This document shows positions 47,690 through 58,908 of a stretch of DNA of 64,000 bases, piece by piece (the first letter of the stretch is position 1; every line of letters begins with the position of its first letter). This DNA comes from Sclerodactyla briareus (taxonomy: Eukaryota > Echinodermata > Holothuroidea > Dendrochirotida > Sclerodactylidae): NCBI GenBank assembly GCA_026419785.1, contig JAODTK010001521.1, positions 177,001 to 241,000 of the forward strand, given 5' to 3'. A program made the position numbers and the translations under genes. The notes under the pieces are model-generated. The model was not told the DNA's origin and searched no databases. It saw nothing but the letters and a program-made list of their open reading frames with translations.

Positions 47690-48790
47690 ATTCCTGATAA
47701 TATCTCAGAATGGACTCCTGGTGTGGCATTGAAGTGCCACCAGGCAGTTCAACGTAAAAATCAAGCATATAGACTATGGATGGCTACATCCTCACCTGTC
47801 ACAAGAGCTGCGTATATGATCTTTCTCCTATAATCACAGCTGCGAAATCATCGATCTGTCCAAGAGTCCTCCGTTCAAACAGATTGTATGATCAAATTCA
47901 GTTATTTCAAACCCTAATTCTTTCTGGACCTTGGTAAAATAAGTTACTTCCAACTTCTGCCAGTATTCATCCGGGAAATGCTACTCTAACCCTCGCACAT
48001 CAGGACATAGAAAGGTCACTGTCAGCTATCCCACAGTCGAGGCCGACACTTTTGCGAAGGTATTCCTCAACATTGCAAAGCTCGAAACGACTACCCAAGT
48101 TTTGAAACTTTGATGTTCCTTTTAAATGTGCCCTGTCAGGTTTGTCGAGTTTTCAGCATCTCAATGCCAAAGATCAATTTTCCTTCCTGACGATACTCCT
48201 GCTATCATTCTCAAACGCGATGCACCTAAACTCGCCCTTGCCCTAAACGTCTGGAATTTTTCTTGCGTTTCTGAAGCTTGCCCAGTCCCCAAAAGGCTGA
48301 TAAATCCATCCCTTCGAACTATTGTCATATCATTGATTCCTCAGCTCTCCAGTTCATGAATGATTATCGCTGACCAATTCCTATCTTACCTAGAATGTAA
48401 TATATGTTGCTCAGTCCTCTGACCATCCATGTGGTTTGCACAGTCAAACAGTGCTGGATCAACAGGCTGACAGGTGACTTGCTGGCGCGTGCTACCCATA
48501 TCTGGTCACATCCTTGCACCATCTCGTTGGAGCCGGGCGGTTGCTTTTAACATCTCTAAAGCCTTTGACCATGTCATGGGCATAAGGTGTTACCATACAG
48601 GAATCAGAAGTGGAGCGAACATCAAGAGCTGGATATGTAGGGGTATGCTTCGATGGAAATCTAACGTTCACGTCGCATATCTCGACAATATGAGCAAAGG
48701 TATTATTAGCTATCAAGTCGTGCCATATGTTCACTCTTCACGAAGGTGCAAAAAAGAATGTTTCAGCTCCAGTATCTCTGCACCCAGTAC
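47690..48790 (+). pseudogene. LINE fragment, third copy (linker and reverse transcriptase)
   Basis: CHQAVQRKNQAYRLWMATSS at about 47737-47796 is the AV..K..AY..W linker typical of LINEs between endonuclease and RT. RT finger blocks follow: DDTPAIILKRDAPKLAL (about 48193-48243) and ACPVPKR (about 48277-48300). A LTGDLLARVTHIWSH frame (about 48465-48515) comes next, then motif A as AFNISKAFDHV (48540-48572). There the catalytic first Asp is Asn. The end is lost after about 48790. Several frame changes make it inactive. The linker is better preserved than in the 730-3755 copy. Whether the two belong to one family is inferred from the domain plan, not from alignment. Confidence 0.7.
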
Positions 48791-50189
48791 CTGCTTATAC
48801 TGTTCCGTATGGTGTCATTTCTTATCATCTATTGACAAGGATAGAAAGATGTGATATTCCTCCAAGTATACTTCACTATATTGAACGTGAGCCACCTATC
48901 ACTGAAGGATCGGGTAAACACAGCTGCAAAGAATTAATTTGTGAGGATGACAAACAAAACAAGATCACCCACTACTGGACCTCTTAATAGTCGTTGGTGA
49001 AAGTTACCAGGAATCTTAGGAATCCTCATATCTTGCAAAATATAGTTCAAGTAATGTAACTAGTCTTAACGTTTCCTTCATGTGCAATCTTGTGTTATCT
49101 ATCATGGCTGATTGGTGTTCTTATTTTCTTATAGTTCTCTATCAATATGCTATATTTATAATGGTTTTGATAAATGTACAAATGAATGAACTCATGTGAG
49201 CATCGTGAAGACTCACAAACGCTTTTGTCTTATAATACAGCAGGCATGCATCAATTCTGCATCTAACAGATTGCGATGTTATGGCAGTCATGTCATTTTC
49301 GGCCGAAGCCGATGCCGACATCTGTGCCAGATTTTCATATTTTATCTGAGTAATCCACACCCACATATCCGACTCAGCCTCACCCGGCTCTCAACATGAT
49401 TATTAGCGGATTTTTTGTTGTTGTAGGAATCGAGATGAACCGAACAATAGCTCTTGTCACGCGGTACCTGAGTAAAACCAATATGTTCATATGTCACGTT
49501 GAAATAATGGAAAGCAAATGCACAGCTGTGTACTGTTCGTTTGCCTGTGGCAGGTCGATGGTCCTTTTTCCTGGCGTGGGCCTCGGATGACTGTAAACAT
49601 TCTCTATGTTCCCTGCAGGTGTGCTATAGTAAGACTTCAACGAGCCGCATGACTTGTCGTTCGACCCGTTAGACACGTACGGTATGTGTTATATCATTTA
49701 ACCCGCGCTTCGTCTCATTCATTATTAACACTCAGTTGATATGTACGGGCGCTCACACCTCGGAATCTCTTGATTGGAAATGGTTGCCCTTTTTAGATTG
49801 TTCTTTCAAGTTTACTTCCGATTATAATTGGTAATGACTTCACCACGGAATCTCGATCAGTCTGACACGATGAGGTGAACAACCGAATTGTAATCTAAAT
49901 TACTGGCGGTAACCAAGCGAGTAATTATGCCCTGTTCCGAATGTTTTGCGCTTTTCCTAAACATAATGACCTAGGCGTGAGTTTAGCAATTGGCTCATGG
50001 GTGGGATGCAGGCAAAGTAACACTTTTAAGTGAGAAAACATCAACATTCACAAGGAACATACAATCTCCACAAGGTTGGACAGTGACGAACATCGTGATA
50101 TATGTTCAAAGGTCAGTAACTTCCATACTCGATGCTATCAGTGGTTCAAATAACTATGTCTGATAACAACCCCAAATGCTACCAGTTGT
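48791..50189. other. No gene seen
   Basis: Plus ORF 48727-48987 and others are unrecognised. No repeat copies found. Confidence 0.5.
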
Positions 50190-50700
50190 CGTATTTCACC
50201 CGTTATATGGTTTAAGAGAGGAAAACAACACAGATATTGATGGGCAATCGGTATTTCCATGTTTTAGGGTGGTTTGGGGGAACTGCCACCGCTTCGCTTC
50301 TCCCCGGAGATACCATGACCGCAACAATGCGTAGTGATTCCTTGCTGTCTCTGACAAATCCAATGATTTCAGATGTCCTAGCTTGGACCAGACCAAGGAA
50401 CCATGTGCTCTGTATGGCCAACCTATATGCCATGTATGGTACTGGCTACAGTTTATCCTCTCTCGGTTGATCTTTGATGACCATAGACCAGACCCATATT
50501 GACAATAGGGGTCATGTTCTCTTTAAAAACACTATACTTCTGTGTTCAGTAGTTATCGATCATGTTTTTTTTTTTTTTTTTTTTTGCCTTGACATCTCTA
50601 GACCTTACATGACCTTGGACAAGCTCCAAAAACAAAAAGATCATGTGCTTCATAATAATCTGCCTACATACATAGGAAACTCTTTACAAGGGTTTACAAT
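50190..50700. repeat. GACCTT-type dispersed repeat
   Basis: AGACCTTACATGACCTTGGA at 50600-50619 and two GATCATGT/GGTCATGTTCT-like blocks resemble the arrays at 39850 and 56450. A T21 tract (50565-50585) lies inside. Limits uncertain. Confidence 0.4.
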
Positions 50701-50884
50701 GGGCGTGGCATGCGCACACATGCCCAACAAGCCGTCAATGATTTTGTTGTCTGTGTAAGCAGTTTAGATGCCCCCCCCCCCAATATCCATCAGACTGCCT
50801 ACAGTATGTAGCCAAAGTAACGAGGCGACGTGATTTATAAACAACACACAAAAATTGACAATTGCTTGTATGAATTCTTATTAT

Positions 50885-51225
50885 AGTATACTTGCCGAGC
50901 AGAGAATCGATCCTATTCAAGGCCCGGCAAGGGTGCAGACCTGGATATTGCACCTTATTGTCAGCTGCAAATCCTTCACCAGGTACACGGAATGAGGCAA
51001 TGCCTCTTTGGCGGTACCTAACTGTGGGGTGGAGGTAATCACACGCAGACGGCATCTTGCAAATTGCCTACCCCTCGTTTGTCCCGGCTCCAATCCCTCG
51101 TGCTGAGCGCCCAGCGAGAAGGGCAACGGGTTCCATGCATTTTTAAAGTCTTTGGAATGACCCGACCGGGAATTGAACCCCGGTCTCCCGGAGCATACCT
51201 GGCCCTATTGGTAATTTTTTGTAAT
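50885..51225 (-). mobile_element. SINE with tRNA-like head, copy 2 of the core
   Basis: On the minus strand a B box GGTTCAATTCC lies in a perfect 5-bp T stem (CCGGG...CCCGG) near 51168-51190. A central region with TGTACCTGGTGAAGGATT and GCAGCTGAC (50992-50931) follows; it is shared with 18260-18313. The A box is not clear, so the head may be truncated. The ORFs in both strands here (50735-51443) are not coding. Confidence 0.65.
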
Positions 51226-51282
51226 AAAAATATGATATGGTGTAGGCAGAGGGGTCGCTGCAGTCCCAACTTGTATCCCTCT

Positions 51283-51414
51283 CCCCCCCCCCCCCCCCCT
51301 CCCCTACCAACTGAAATACCAACTGAGAAAGGGCCAATCAGTACAGTGATTCTGCCACACACCCCGCAGTTCCTTCTGTTCCAGATTTGAATGACGAATC
51401 TGGCTATGCCACTG
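51283..51414. mobile_element. Poly-C (17) and MITE right end
   Basis: Seventeen C (51283-51299) are followed at 51402-51414 by GGCTATGCCACTG, the right-end signature of the CAGTG-type family. The left end was not found; the neighbouring SINE may have interrupted it. Confidence 0.45.
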
Positions 51415-53223
51415 CTTATTTGCTGCAGGCCCATTCTGTTCATGTTCTGGGTGTTACTCCAAATGCACCACAGGGCATTTGGATTTTAGGTAAAGTCTCC
51501 TGACCTTAGAAAGGTTGAAACGAACTTGTAGTGTCAGTTACAGGGTTCGTCGGGTTTGTACATTGGTGGGAGGAACAACATAGTTTCAAGCAACTGACCA
51601 AAAAAACTGGTTTCTGGGCATGTGCAGCACCCATTAGTGGCAGAAACCTATTTGCTCATAACTAACAGGACAGGTGAATCGTTGCTCTTGCTTTGCTAAT
51701 TAATCATTACACTACCCCCTCCCATTCGCGGTTACCACTTCACATTCTCTCAAATCCCATATGAATCCAACTGGCTATTGTTAGTGGTCAATATAGACAT
51801 GTTGGTCTAATTTAAAAAATGCTTAAATCAGACTAGCTCAAGATGTTGAAAGGTAAATAAAGAGGTGGATTTCTTTTTGATAAACATCGGATAAACCTCG
51901 AATTGCAGTCGAAAATCCTGCACCTTCAACTATTTGTCAGTTAGGTTCCCTCAACCGAGCCAGGTTATACAACAGGCGTGATTTTTCAGGAACCATATAC
52001 CAAATAATTTGTAGGCCCCCACCACAATAAGTCCATGGCCATGGAATTGCCGGAAGCATGAAAATGATTGAAATGTTCTGAATGAGGCAGTAGTTTGGTG
52101 ACTCTTTCGTCGTGCTTAAGAAGACAAATTAATAAAATTCTAGTCTAAATTATACAGGTTTAATCGATAGTGGGACTTCACTGATAGTTTCATATTCATA
52201 TTCATATCCATATTGGCTCTTGAAACACCACCGTTATACAGGAATGAAAAGAAAAAAACTGTTGCTTTACAATATGTGAAAAAATTATCACAACGGTTTA
52301 TATTCATTTATCCTCACATAAATGAAGTAGAACATACATAAAATATAATAGCATAGCTAAATATCACATATTTTATTTGTTTGTCTTTCTTCTATTCATG
52401 CCAAATGAAACCGTGAGACAGTTGTGCAACCTTGAATGGAATACTGTCCAAAAATTCCAACAAGCAGGCAGGATATGGGGTGACAGCAAAAAAAAAAAAG
52501 AAAATAATTAATAATAATAATACTAGTAATCGTCCCGGGTAAGTGAGCTGAGTACACACGAGGTGCCAAACTGAGTTAAATTCGTTTGAAAGACTGTTTA
52601 GAATGTTGTCTGCTCCAATGTGCACAGCACCCGCGAATACGCTCGTAACGATCATGATTCTATAGGCTGTAGGGTATTGGCTTCTTTTAGCTGGCTTCGT
52701 TCTTTGTACCCTTCTGCTTTTCCCTAAGTTTTAAACCCCCAGCACGACAGCATGTAAGCCTAAGCCCCTGTTCTTAATCCCCATCTCCACCCCCTCCATA
52801 TCCTTTTCCTATACAAAACAGTAAACACTATAAATCACTAAAAACGTATCTTTCATGCAGGGGGCCGGCTCGAAAAGTCATATCATTTTGGTTCCTCCAC
52901 CTCAAGTCGCGAATTGGAATTCGTATGTATTGTATTTTTCGTAGTCGGATGTAGTGTATATTATTTTTCAGTTTAATTCATATGTAAAATGTATGTAAAG
53001 AATGCGAATACTGGTATGATTTAAGGTGGAATAAATTGAAACTTGATGAAACTTAACTGTGATCTGATTTCGTCGGGATCTTGGGTATGACAATTAAGTG
53101 CGATAGGGCGTTTCCTCCAACCACAAATTGTCCTCGGCACAAAATAATATTCGTAGCAGCCTTGTTTGTAGATATGGAATAGGAATCCCGATGCTTAGTC
53201 GCGATTGATGCTGGAGGCTTGTA
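51415..53223. other. No gene seen
   Basis: CTGACCTTAGAAAGGTTGAAA at about 51500 is a further stray GACCTT-type block. Otherwise AT-rich with A-tracts (52489-52499). No coding signal. Confidence 0.5.
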
Positions 53224-53640
53224 GTACGGAGCGCGAAACGTAACAAAATCCATCAAAAGTTGGAAATCAAGCCATCGAAAAAAGATCCAACCCATCAAAA
53301 ACAGAATCCAACCCATGAAAAAAAGAATAAACCCATCGAAAACAGATTCAAGCTTCAAAGAAAATCAACCCATTGAAAAAGCGGAATCAGGCCTATCCGA
53401 ACAAGAATCAGAATGTCTTATGATACTCATGACTTCCACCTTAACAGGATTTCATGTATTGCCGTGCTCCTTAAGGGTGATACCACTCCGCGCAGTCTGG
53501 TGCGCGGAGTGTAACCTGAACAAAATCATCAAGAAGGGAATCAACCATCAGGATTGGAATCAATACGTCAAAACAGAAACAGGGGGGCCAAACCAGAATC
53601 AAGGTTGTCGAAAACAGAAACCGGGTATCAAAAACCCAGA
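53224..53640 (+). repeat. Hairpin-centred element with ~21-bp repeats, copy 1
   Basis: Units resembling AATCCAACCCATCGAAAAACAG repeat about every 21 bases at 53262-53410 and again, more loosely, at 53535-53640. Between them lies a perfect 11-bp stem with a 6-base loop (53484-53511, CACTCCGCGCA/TGCGCGGAGTG). The minus strand of 57806-58100 carries the same order of blocks. The 130-codon ORF 53315-53707 reads across it and looks repetitive, not genic. Confidence 0.8.
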
Positions 53641-53889
53641 AGTGAACTGTCAAGGGAAAAAGCAAAGGAAGAACGCAACTTGCGTAAATGATTCCTTGTC
53701 GCAATAAATTGTTCCACCTCTTCCACAAAATATGAATGCACACTAACATTGGCAGTTTTTGCCATATTGACTAGTAGCACATTTGTGGGAAAGTCGATTT
53801 TGCTGTCGAGGCAGGCGGATTACATACACCCTGATTTTTTGTCCAGTAGCTCTTAGCCCCTTAAAATATATAGGATCAGGTGAGCATTA
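53641..53889. other. No gene seen
   Basis: No feature recognised. Confidence 0.5.
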
Positions 53890-54235
53890 TATTGTAAATA
53901 GAGTGAGTGTGAAGGAGTTGGAGGAGATGAATGAGAGGGGGGGGGCGGAGAAAGTGTTTTAGCGTTTGTCAATACAATGAATGTAAAGGAGGGTTGGAGG
54001 TGGATGAGCGGGGATTGAGGTGGCGTGCGAATAGAAAACTGAAAGGGGTGGTGAGATGATGGAGGAGAAAGGGAGGGTGGTTATGGTGGTTTTGAAAGGG
54101 GAGCGTGAGAAGGGTGGGAAAGATAGCAAAGTCATAAAGGAGGTCACGGTGGCGGAGAGGATGAGAGTGGGGGGGAAGTAGGTAAATAGAGGAGTGTACA
54201 GTAGTGGAGGTGAATCGAAGAGAGGTAGTCAGAGA
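53890..54235. repeat. G-rich, purine-biased block
   Basis: The plus strand is dominated by G and A over about 350 bases (GAGGAG, GGGTGG, GGAGGTGG and similar), with G9 at 53937-53945. Several G-run clusters could form quadruplex or triplex structures. The minus ORF 53959-54147 is the complementary Pro/Ser/Thr-rich reading. Confidence 0.8.
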
Positions 54236-56449
54236 ATAAGATTAACAGTATCTAACACGAAAACTGATAAATTAGTAGAGTGAACAACCACTAATGTATT
54301 ACCAACTGGCCTCTCATTTAACAGAAAAAGTATGTAATGGAGTGACGAGTACATAGAACACTACACGGGCCTATTTCGCCTTGAAACGAATTCCACGACA
54401 ACCCAGCAAATTGGCGAGGTCATTACATCCGTTCATATGGTAATGCATGGAGCTATGAGTTGAGCCTATGCAGTGCACAAGAGTGGCGCCAGCGCGGTGG
54501 CAGAGGGTTATAAACCCCCCCCCCCCCCCCCGACGGGGAATATTTCCCATTTTGTCCGGGTAGCCCGAGAGGGTATTATGCATATTTACACACCCGACCG
54601 ATTGCGAGTATCGATGCCCCGACAGTATATTATTTCCAACTATAGGCATGGTGAAAATCGTATATTACAGCTGAAATTTCGCGCGCCTTTTATCAATATC
54701 CTATTCTCGCTGAAATGAAAATTCCAGCCAAATAAATACTCTTCTTGGTGTTATAAGGTTAAAAAGAATAAAAAATCAGTCTAATATCATTGGTTCCAAG
54801 TTTTATAGCAGGTTCGGTTGGGAAGATATGGCTTCATCAAATATATTTTGCTGATTGGGCAAAAACTGGCAACCTTTTATGATGTCAGATCTACCAAGTA
54901 TAAGGGAAAAGACATATTTCCTTAGCATTTTCTTCAAAATTGGGTAGATATGACGTCATCATACGTTGCCAATTTGCAAAATTGCTAACTTAGCAGTGAT
55001 CAATTAATAAGCTTTGAAAAATTCATAACTTTATAACCGAACATGCTATTTATGGAACATGAAACAAAGTTTGATTGGCATGATTTTCAATGCACATCAT
55101 ATGACATTCAAGGATGTTTGGCTGGACTTGTTCTTGTTTAGGGATCAGTTGTATACATACACCTATCATCCTACAAACTATACAACCGTCGCATAGCCTG
55201 TACAAGTCTTAGGATATCTTTGGAATGTCACTGGAAGAGATCAAGTTACAATCTGTTGGGGGAGGGAAACCCTCCTTCCGAAGAGTTACAACTGTTTTGC
55301 CTGACCGCAACATACAAAACAACAAAACATAGAATATGGCAGGTGCTGACATAGGGGGTCGGTTCTGGACCCACTCCGCCACCAATGAGAGTGCACTGTG
55401 AATTCGTGCAATGGCCTATATGACCTGTTCATACATGCTGTACAACTACAAGCAGTGAAAAGGGAAGAGTGTGGTTAATAATAACAAGTGCTAGGCCTGA
55501 AAATGTTGAATTATGTCCTCTTTTCTGGATGGATTTAGACGACCTAACTAAAGGTAATGAAACTAATAAGTAGGAGTAGGCTATTTAGAATCTGTCATTA
55601 TTGGTGTCATGTCATGAACTTATCAGTACCCTCTACATAGATCAAATGGGATGGAATTTGCATGTTAACAAGCTAATTAAATGGTTAAATATTGATTTTT
55701 CATGAAATGTCCATTTTTTAAAAAAGTACCCTTGGTCTACACCAAAACAACACACAGAATACTGGTTAACTACTCATCACACTTTTTCAACCGAACACAA
55801 AACTATTTTCTAGCTCCCTACTCATCGGAATCATGTTTTTGTCTCGAATGACCGAATTCAGAAAGACACAGTGTCACTATGGCGTATATGGGTATGTCCA
55901 CTTCCCTGATAGCCGGACATTTCTTCAACGGTCCAACAGATTACAACAAAATTGTTGCGATAAACACCTGACAAGTGAAAGACTAGGGACCCCAGAGACC
56001 TTCATTATTAGAGCTAATTAGAAAGGCGCTACTAAGCGCATGTCTTCCATGCCTCGCTGAACAAAAACCGAAGGAAAGGGACACAAAATACCAAATCGCC
56101 GGTGTTGTGATCCGATGCCCATGTGAGGAAATTTCGATACACTTATAGACGTTGACATCGCCCAAACCATTCAAACCATGAACTACTATTTGCCCAATTA
56201 CCATTTTTTTTAAAATAGAACTAGAAAGAAATGTCGGGCGGGTAGACCGCCCCCAGACGTATAGATCCCCGCCATCTCTTATGTAAGAAATTTGGTGTGA
56301 ACATGAAACCGGACAATACTTCGTAGAAAGAAGGGACTAAACCTTTAACCACATGACACCGGACAGACTAGAGCAAATTAGGTCACGATGGGTACACACA
56401 TCGCAGGTCTGTCAACAAATCATATAGCAATGGTGAACCATCCAGCCTC
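54236..56449. other. No gene seen; C17 tract
   Basis: C17 at 54515-54531. GATATGACGTCATCA-like and ATTTGCAAAATTGCTAA-like phrases at 54830-55030 are typical of old dispersed repeats, but no second copy was found here. Confidence 0.5.
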
Positions 56450-57590
56450 GCAGATAGTAATTCTCCCATTATAGCCCAAAAAAAGTTTTTGACCTAAGGA
56501 CCTCGAATGACCTTTTAATGATGTGACAGTTTTATGAAAATTGTTACTATCCATGTGAGCCATCACTCCTTAGGAGCACTTTGCATTCTGATGAACAACC
56601 CAGTGCATTGCCTGAAAGAGTCTCTTAAAACAGTTTTTGACCCCTAAGTGACCTTAATGACCTTCAATGACATGGCGTTTTTATGAAAATGTTACACTCC
56701 ATGTGATGCATCATTCCTAGAAGCCAGAAGCATATTGGCATTCCAATGAACAGGTTCCAATGTTATTGCGAAAAAATATTAAACTCTCATTTTGAATGAT
56801 CAGGCACAACTAATATGCACAATTTAGTACCGAATTTACCTCAGTAATCTTGATGCGATTGAATAAATTTTCTAAGGACTGGGTAGTAGGTCCTATCCAC
56901 AACGGTTCGTTCAAAAATCTCTAAAATTGAGGAAATAATGGCATTAATTATTATAATTATGCTAACGAATATGTGAAATTAAACACACGTAATGACTTTC
57001 AGTGATTTTCACGCCAATTGCATTAAAGGTTATCGGGAACGTTAGAAGGTCCTACTCAACAAGTTTCGTGAGAATCCAACAAAGTTATAAATTTGCCTAA
57101 TTGCTAATTGGGCCAAGCTATTTATGCAAATTAGTCATGCAAGGATGACCTTCCAGTGACCTCGGCATCTTAGGAAAATCATCGGCACTGCATAGTTGGC
57201 CCTAGTCCCAAGTTTCATGAAAATCCAATGAAGTTTGAAATATCACATACATTATGCTATTAGGCTACTGGCCAAAGAAATGCAAACTTGACCTCGCATG
57301 ACTTGTACATTGTTAGCCTGTGTTTCGGCTCAACAACACCCATACCACCACGTTTCGTGTAAATCGCACGGACCCTTGAAAATTTTGCAGAAAAACTGCG
57401 AAATAGAGGGCAGCAAATATTACGATTTATAGCCCATTTGAACTTACCGAGATTTTATCATACGGCATGGTTTTTTTACCAAGTTTTGTTGTCAATCGGA
57501 TAAGTGTTGAAGAATGAGAGCACTAACGCCTAACGGTTCCGGCCGCGGCGGCGGAGACGGCGGGCGGCGGAGACGCGTGGACACGGTCAA
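56450..57590 (-). repeat. ~150-bp degenerate periodic array
   Basis: Two ~148-bp units start with GTTTTTGACC at 56485 and 56633. They share a TTTTATGAAAAT block, a CTCCATGTGA-like block and a GATGAACA-like block. Further units read on the minus strand are marked by ACGAAACTTGGTGG-like blocks at about 57490, 57352, 57216, 57066 and 56905 (spacing 136-161). The high-coordinate end (57350-57590) is the AAACTTGGTG dispersed repeat, with a CGG-rich head at 57538-57580. Confidence 0.65.
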
Positions 57591-57805
57591 AACCTAATAT
57601 CCCGAACCACGTATCAGTGTTGCGGGTGGTTGGTAGTATAGTGACAAGAGTGTAAGACACAAAAAACAGCGCCTCCTCCTTATTGACAGAACAAACAGAC
57701 ATTCTCCAAAAAATATTGCTATTAGCGAGAGAACATGGCAAAAAACTGCCATGTATCTTGCATTCAGATCTAGAACTCACCCGTTCAAGGAAATCACTAC
57801 GCAGG
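57591..57805. other. No gene seen
   Basis: No feature recognised. Confidence 0.5.
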
Positions 57806-58100
57806 GAGGCGGTCCAAATCCTGATGTTGTTCCATGCTTGATGATTTTGTTACACTCCGCGCACCATGGGACTGCGCGGAGTGTATCACACTTAAAGGAG
57901 AACGGCAATACAATGAAAATCCTGGTAAGGGGAGGTCATGAGTTTCATATAACGTACTGATTCTTGTTGGACAGGTGATTCCGCTTTTCACTGGGTTGAT
58001 TCATTTTGAAGGCTCATTCTGTCTTCGATGGGTATCACTTTTTCGATGGGGTGATTACCAATTTTGATTGATTTTGTTTACCGTTTCCGCAATCCGTATG
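57806..58100 (-). repeat. Hairpin-centred element with ~21-bp repeats, copy 2
   Basis: Inverted relative to 53224-53640. The stem is perfect over 13 bp (57851-57863 with 57873-57885) with a 9-base loop (CCATGGGAC). The stem is unchanged from copy 1 while loop and flanks differ. Flanking CCCATCGAA units also match. Confidence 0.8.
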
Positions 58101-58873
58101 TAGGAAGTTTCCGATCGGCGTGGAAAAGAATGGAAAGTACACAAAATAGCCTGTGTTAAAAAAAAAACCGGGCGATCGAAAGCGCGGTGGATGCGGCTAC
58201 GTGCCTTCCTGGCATGTGAGCCATGAGTGAAGGAGTGCATGAGTGAGTAAGGAGGAGTGTTCATGTACTCGTACCAAATTTGCTGTAAACTTGACCTGTA
58301 TGTCTCGTAAATACTGTATATTATTGCCCACATTCAAACCATCTGTATGAAAACGTTTGGCCCCCTTCGTGGAGGGTTTGATTTTGAGTGGTCCATAATG
58401 CATTTTTACGGTGCATCGGTTTTTAAAAATGGTTGTGGGACCCGCTCGCTGAAAACCGGGGCGAATTTAGTTTCCCGAATTTGTTAGGCACAATTTATTG
58501 ATAGGAAAACATATTTTTTAATTTATTGGGGAAAATGTTAACATAACAAGTTTTGAAGCATGTGAGGGTGAATAAAGGCGCCGGAGAATGATCTCAAAAC
58601 GTTAATTAGCTAGGCCATGAGATGTCCCAGATCACGATGATATTTTGCCTGGTAGTTCAGAAGAGTATCAGCGATCTGATTGGAAGATCACAGTAAGTGC
58701 TAGCTTTCTTTGCTCCTGTGTATGGTTTAGGGGTTTGACTTCAACTTCGTGGAACCCTAACCTGCTAACCTGCTAACAGACCAATTCATACTGTAATACT
58801 CGGACTCAACTTCTCTGCGGTACAGTAGTTCTTGAGCCACTTTCTTTTCGGTGTTTTTGCTGGGGTGGTGAAA
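58101..58873. other. No gene seen; donor-like site
   Basis: ACAGTAAGTG at about 58690 is a good splice-donor match after a 24-codon open stretch (DVPDHDDILPGSSEEY...). There is no convincing acceptor, so no exon is called. Confidence 0.4.
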
Positions 58874-58908
58874 TGGGGGGGAGCGGGGAGGGGAGGGGCG
58901 GAGGGGGA
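58874..58908 (+). repeat. Canonical G-quadruplex motif
   Basis: Five runs of four or more G, separated by one to four bases. Confidence 0.9.

Noticed and set aside
53224-53640. CRISPR-like array from ~21-bp repeats
   Set aside because: Repeats are degenerate and abut each other, spacers are absent, and the element recurs elsewhere as a unit.
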